Assembly (NCBI GenBank): GCA_038215095.1
Contig: JBBQRG010000008.1
Coordinates: 1-54,965, forward strand
Origin: DATACN01 sp038215095
GTDB lineage: Bacteria > Actinomycetota > Thermoleophilia > Solirubrobacterales > Thermoleophilaceae
Direction of reading: 5' to 3'
DNA length: 54,965 bases
The notes under the pieces: model-generated
The model's database searches: none
The model's input: the letters and a program-made list of their open reading frames with translations, nothing else
Told to the model about the DNA's origin: nothing
In this document: positions 51,337-54,965 of the stretch, one piece after another
Position numbering within the stretch: the first letter of the stretch is position 1
How the letters are laid out: each line of letters begins with the position of its first letter
Position numbers and translations under genes: made by a program

Positions 51337-52791
51337 TCAGCTCCCCGCCCGCGCCGGGTGCGCCTCGCGCTGGAGCGGGCGCAGCGCGGGGTAGAGGGCC
51401 CGGAAGCGCACGCGAGCGTCCGCGTAGGCCTCGGCCCAGTCGGCGCGTGGCTCGACGGTGCGCTCCACCTTCACGCAGCGCTCGACCGCCTCGCGGGGCC
51501 CGTCGAAGCAGCCGGCCGCCACGCCGGCCAGCAGCGCGGCGCCGTGGGCCGCGCCCTCGTCGAACGCCGTCAGCTCCAGGGGCAGCTCGAGCCCCGAGGC
51601 CACGATCTCCAACCACAACTGCGAGCGTGCGCCGCCACCCGAGGCTCGCCCCGTGCTGGGGCTCTCGCCCAGCTCGGCCACCAGGTCGAGCGCGTCGCGC
51701 AGCCCGAAGGCAACGCCCTCAAGCACCGCGCGCGTCAGCGCACCGCGGTCGTGGCGCGCGCTCAGGCCCGTGAAGGCGCCGCGGGCGGCGGGGTCCGCGT
51801 GCGGAGTGCGCTCACCGGCCAGGTAGGGCGCAAACAGGAGCCCCTCGGCGCCCGGCTCCCAGCGGGTCGCCTCGCCGAGCAGCTCGCCGTAGCTCGCGCC
51901 GACCACGTCGTGGAGCCACTCGAGCGAGCCCGCGGCGCTCAGCATCACGCCCATCGCATGCCAGGCGCCCGGCACCGCGTGGCAGAAGGAGTGCAGGCGC
52001 GCCTCCGGGTCGTGCCGGTAGCGGTCCAGCGCCGCGAACACCACGCCGCTCGTGCCGAGCACCACCGAGGCGGGGTCGCCCTCGGCCACCACGCCCACGC
52101 CAAGCGCGCCGGCGGCCTGATCGCCGGCCCCGGCGGCCACGGGCACGCCCTCGCGGGTTACGCCCGACACCTCCTGCGACTCGAGCGCCGGGGGCAGCCA
52201 GCCGCGCTCCAGCTCGAGCGCGTCCACCAGCTCGTCGCTCCAGCGCCGCCCCGCGACGTCGAACAGCAGCGTGCCGGACGCGTCGGCCACGTCGGTGGCG
52301 CGCTCGCCCGTCAGCTTCAGCCTCACGTAGTCCTTCGGCAGCATCACGTGCGCGATCCGCTCGTAGACCTCAGGCTCGTGCTCGCGTAGCCAGAGCAGCT
52401 TCGGCGCCGTGAAGCCGGCCAGCGCGCGGTTGCCGGTCAGCTCCACGAGCCGCTCGAGGCCCACGCGCTCCTCGATCTCCTCGCACTGGCGCTGGGTGCG
52501 GCCGTCGTTCCAGAGGATCGCCGGGCGCAGCGGCCGGTCGGCCTCGTCGAGCGCCACCAGCCCGTGCATCTGCCCCGCCAGCCCGATGCCATTGGCCTTG
52601 TCCGCACCCAGCTCCTCCAGCACGGCCGAGGCGCCGCGCCACCAGTCGTCGGGATCTTGCTCGCTCCAGCCCGGTTGCGGCGACGAGCTGGGGTGCGCGC
52701 GCTCCGCCACGCCGAGCACCGCCCCGCGGGTGTCGATCGCCACGCCCTTGACCGAGGAGGTGCCTACGTCGAGACCGACGAGCCGCGTCAC
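51337..52791 (-). CDS. xylB: xylulokinase
   Basis: 484 residues, normal for XylB. FGGY kinase motifs are 'LVGLDVGTSSVKGVAID' (phosphate 1), 'GIGLAGQMHGLVALD' (QMHG is typical of xylulokinase), 'AILWNDGRT', 'PVAAGAGDQAAGALG' (catalytic Asp region) and 'RASGGGARSQLWLEIVASGL' (adenosine). It phosphorylates D-xylulose to feed the pentose phosphate pathway. It overlaps the isomerase gene by 4 bp. Confidence 0.93.
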   Translation of the reverse strand: MTRLVGLDVGTSSVKGVAIDTRGAVLGVAERAHPSSSPQPGWSEQDPDDWWRGASAVLEELGADKANGIGLAGQMHGLVALDEADRPLRPAILWNDGRTQRQCEEIEERVGLERLVELTGNRALAGFTAPKLLWLREHEPEVYERIAHVMLPKDYVRLKLTGERATDVADASGTLLFDVAGRRWSDELVDALELERGWLPPALESQEVSGVTREGVPVAAGAGDQAAGALGVGVVAEGDPASVVLGTSGVVFAALDRYRHDPEARLHSFCHAVPGAWHAMGVMLSAAGSLEWLHDVVGASYGELLGEATRWEPGAEGLLFAPYLAGERTPHADPAARGAFTGLSARHDRGALTRAVLEGVAFGLRDALDLVAELGESPSTGRASGGGARSQLWLEIVASGLELPLELTAFDEGAAHGAALLAGVAAGCFDGPREAVERCVKVERTVEPRADWAEAYADARVRFRALYPALRPLQREAHPARAGS

Positions 52792-53816
52792 GCGCGTGAG
52801 GGCAGGCCCGCGCCGAGCGCCGAGTAGACGAGCTCATAGGCGGCCACGGCGTCCTTGGCCTGCTGGGCCGCACGCAGCTCGGGCCCGTCGATGCGCTGGG
52901 CCAGCTCGTCTATGAAGTGCCACTGCTCGACCGACCGCCTGACGGCGCCCACCTGGTCCTCGGTATAGGGGTAGAGGTCGAAGCCGAGGCGCTCGCCGTT
53001 GTCGCCGTAGCCGGCGCGCCGCAGCTCGAGCGCCAGTTCGACGGTCTCCATGAACGCGGTGGCGCCCACCATGTTGTCGTCGTCGAAGGTGCCCCAGCCC
53101 GAGTTGGCGTGCTGGTGGCCGAGGAGTCCCTCGGAGGCCAGCAGCGCGGCGTACTCGGGCAGATGCTCGTCATTCATCAGCAGGTGCTGCCAGTCCATGT
53201 TCACCTGCACGTTGGCCACGCCCCTGGTGCGCAGCTTGTGGATCACGTGCAGCGTCATGCCCATGTTGCGCATGAAGATCTTCATCGCCGGCTCCGAGTT
53301 CTTGTGCTCGAGGAAGAGCGTTCGGCCGTGGCGCTCCAGCACGGCCGCGGCCTGCTCGACGCCGTCGATGAAGCGCGCCCAAGACTCGGCGTAGGGCGTC
53401 TGGAACGGGTAGTTGTAGCCCTCGATCCCCGGCCAGATGATGAATTGCGCGCCCAGCTCGCCGGCCAGCTCGCAGCCCTCGAGTGTCAGGCGCAGTGCCT
53501 CCGCGCGCACGCCGTCGTCCAGCGAGCTGAGCCCGCCGCGGCCGAAGCGCGGATCCACGTGCAGGCCGCTGCAGATGCAGTAGATGCCGTGCCCGTCCAG
53601 GGCCTGGCGGACCGCGTCGAGGTTGTCGCGGTTCAGCTCGCCCGGATAGTGGAACTCGTAGTCGTCCATCAGGTCGCCGAGCCCGGTCACGGCGCGCTCG
53701 ACCTTCTCCGGCGTGGACTCGTGCTCGTGCTCGGGCTGGTAGCCGCCGGGCACGAAGCGCGTGACCATCGGGCCGAGGGCCCAGATTCCGAGCGAGGTCC
53801 TCAGTCGATCGGGCAT
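52788..53816 (-). CDS. xylose isomerase-like TIM-barrel sugar isomerase
   Basis: 342 residues from the ATG at 53816. Divalent-metal ligands of the XylA type are visible: Glu in 'LFLEHKNSEPAMKIF', Asp in 'VQVNMDWQHLLMN', His in 'GHQHANSGWGTFDDDN' and Asp in 'GFDLYPYTEDQ'. 'HGIYCICSGLHVDPRFGRGG' is near the N-terminal side. It is shorter than classical XylA (about 390) and differs in detail, so the substrate may be xylose, another pentose or a related ketose. It overlaps its upstream neighbour by 16 bp and xylB by 4 bp. Confidence 0.87.
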   Translation of the reverse strand: MPDRLRTSLGIWALGPMVTRFVPGGYQPEHEHESTPEKVERAVTGLGDLMDDYEFHYPGELNRDNLDAVRQALDGHGIYCICSGLHVDPRFGRGGLSSLDDGVRAEALRLTLEGCELAGELGAQFIIWPGIEGYNYPFQTPYAESWARFIDGVEQAAAVLERHGRTLFLEHKNSEPAMKIFMRNMGMTLHVIHKLRTRGVANVQVNMDWQHLLMNDEHLPEYAALLASEGLLGHQHANSGWGTFDDDNMVGATAFMETVELALELRRAGYGDNGERLGFDLYPYTEDQVGAVRRSVEQWHFIDELAQRIDGPELRAAQQAKDAVAAYELVYSALGAGLPSRA

Positions 53817-54769
53817 GGGGCGTTCCTTTCCGACGATTCGTAGAGGGCGGCGATCACCCGGGCCTGGCCCAGGGCATCGTCGCGGCCGAGCAGCGGCTCG
53901 CGCTCGCCGCGCACCGCCGCCTCGAAGTCGGCCAGCTCGAGCGCATAGGACGCGGCCGGGCCGGTCTCGATGCGGTCGGCCGGGCCGCCCGGTCGCCGCA
54001 GCTCGATCACGGCGTCGTTGCCGTGCCATGGGTCGTCCAGGAAGAGCGAGCCTTCGCTGCCAACGGCCTCCAGCTGGTCGCCTCCCTGGTAGGTGAGCCC
54101 GCAGTCGAAGTGGGCCAGCACGTCGCCCGGGAAGCGCAGCGTCGCGGTCATGCTGACGTCCACGCCGTCCCCGCCCACGACCTGCTCGGCGTAAACCCGC
54201 TCCGGCTCCGCACCGGCGATGGCGCGGCAGCCGCTTACGCAGTAGCAGCCGACATCCATCAGACCGCCGCCCTCCAGCGCGGCGTTCAGCCGGATGTCGC
54301 CCTTGTCGGCGAGCGTGAACGCGAAGCCCGCCCGGATCGTGCGCAGCTCGCCGATCTCGCCGGCGTCGATCAGCTTGCGCGTGCGCGCGACCTGCGGGTG
54401 GTGGCGCCACATGAACGCCTCCGCCAGCACGCGGCCCGCGCGCTCGGCCGCCTCGAAGGCGCGCTCAACCTCGCCGGGATGTCGGCTCATCGGCTTCTCG
54501 CAGAGCACGTGCTTGCCCGCCTCGAGCGCCCGGATCGACCACTCAACGTGCATGCCGTTCGGCAGCGGGTTGTAGACCGCGTCCAGCTCCGGGTCGGCGA
54601 GCAGCTCCTCGTACGAGCCGTACGCCCGTGGGACCCCGCGCTCCGCGGCCCAGGCCTCCGCCCGGTCACGGTCGCGGGATCCCACCGCGGCGAACTCCTG
54701 GTCGTGCCCGCTCGCGAGCAGCGCGTCGGTGATCGCCGCGGTGGAGAGAACCCCAAAGCGGAGGCTCAC
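53801..54769 (-). CDS. Gfo/Idh/MocA-family dehydrogenase (D-xylose dehydrogenase-like)
   Basis: 322 residues from a GTG overlapping the permease stop (GTGA). 'LRFGVLSTAAITDALLASGH' is the NAD(P) site. 'VYNPLPNGMHVEWSIRALEA' and 'HVLCEKPMSRHPGEV' give the EKP motif, and 'GGGLMDVGCYCVSG' the catalytic region, with Tyr in place of the usual His. This is the layout of dimeric dihydrodiol/xylose dehydrogenases. It probably acts on the sugar imported by the adjacent transporter. Confidence 0.87.
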   Translation of the reverse strand: MSLRFGVLSTAAITDALLASGHDQEFAAVGSRDRDRAEAWAAERGVPRAYGSYEELLADPELDAVYNPLPNGMHVEWSIRALEAGKHVLCEKPMSRHPGEVERAFEAAERAGRVLAEAFMWRHHPQVARTRKLIDAGEIGELRTIRAGFAFTLADKGDIRLNAALEGGGLMDVGCYCVSGCRAIAGAEPERVYAEQVVGGDGVDVSMTATLRFPGDVLAHFDCGLTYQGGDQLEAVGSEGSLFLDDPWHGNDAVIELRRPGGPADRIETGPAASYALELADFEAAVRGEREPLLGRDDALGQARVIAALYESSERNAPCPID

Positions 54770-54965
54770 ACCCTTCCCGTTGCCTGCCTCTGCCGGCGCG
54801 CGATCGAGTCCACGATCACCGCGCCGAGGAGGACGGCGCCGGTGATGATGAACTTCACCGACGACTCCAGCGCCAAGAGGTCCATCCCGTTCGAGATCGA
54901 GCCGATCACGAGCGCGCCGAGCAGCGCCGTCCAGACGCTGCCCCTGCCGCCGAACAGGCTGGTGC
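54766..54965 (-). CDS. sugar ABC transporter permease, C-terminal end (cut by window edge)
   Basis: The last 65 or so codons of a permease are visible. 'SLFGGRGSVWTALLGALVIG' then 'SISNGMDLLALESSVKFIIT' and 'GAVLLGAVIVDSIARRQ' match the end of RbsC/XylH/AraH-type permeases. It imports the sugar for the enzymes downstream. The substrate-binding protein and ATPase should lie just right of the window. Confidence 0.88.
   Translation of the reverse strand, partial: TSLFGGRGSVWTALLGALVIGSISNGMDLLALESSVKFIITGAVLLGAVIVDSIARRQRQATGRV

Overview
The window is very GC-rich, densely coded DNA. The gene families point to a high-GC actinobacterium: a FabG4-type reductase beside a MaoC dehydratase and a FadD-type ligase, a trans-acting enoyl-reductase-like protein, SoxR, many SnoaL/NTF2-like proteins and PAS-LuxR regulators. 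My best guess is a soil member of the Thermoleophilia (Solirubrobacterales-like). That is inference from family content; no rRNA or intact tRNA gene is present.

Layout. 1-7680 is the right-hand end of a probable genomic island. It holds a leftward operon (HTH plus degenerate ImmA/IrrE-like regulator, then DptF-, DptG- and DptH-like genes; dptH runs off the window), capped by an IS1595-family insertion sequence. The island ends at a 39-bp fragment of a CAT-anticodon tRNA gene. A second small element (7681-10741) ends in the same 39-bp fragment and carries a HEPN-like hypothetical protein and a secreted DMFase-subunit-like protein. 10.7-17.5 kb is mixed territory with a SnoaL protein, an enoyl reductase, a secreted S15 hydrolase, two broken genes and three copies of a short C-terminal coding tail. 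17.5-21.5 kb holds an M14 carboxypeptidase, a cysteine-repeat beta-propeller, a TetR/metallo-hydrolase pair and an ArsR-like regulator.

21.7-26.4 kb is a signalling block: two PAS-LuxR regulators sharing an upstream motif, then tightly overlapping EAL and GGDEF genes for c-di-GMP turnover. 26.4-31.0 kb, on the other strand, is a five-gene run: two DUF3494 ice-binding proteins, an HDOD/HD-LuxR regulator, a GGDEF/HD-GYP gene with its middle deleted, and an L,D-transpeptidase. The two ice-binding genes share a promoter-like element. 31-36 kb has a VOC protein, a secreted protein, SoxR with its 18-bp box, a DsbA-like protein, DUF1348 and a TAP-like hydrolase. 36.6-43 kb has a DEAD-box helicase, a ferredoxin-reductase-like enzyme coupled to folE, a secreted M19-like protein and an acyltransferase.

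43-50.2 kb includes a membrane GGDEF protein and a fatty-acid module (thiolase, acyl-CoA dehydrogenase remnant, FabG4-like reductase, MaoC, FadD). 50.3-54.97 kb is a leftward sugar operon: ABC permease, dehydrogenase, XylA-like isomerase, xylulokinase, dehydrogenase.

The strongest candidates for something new are the Dpt-like restriction operon with a catalytically altered ImmA-like regulator and no visible DNA-modification genes, and the ice-binding locus with built-in signalling genes.
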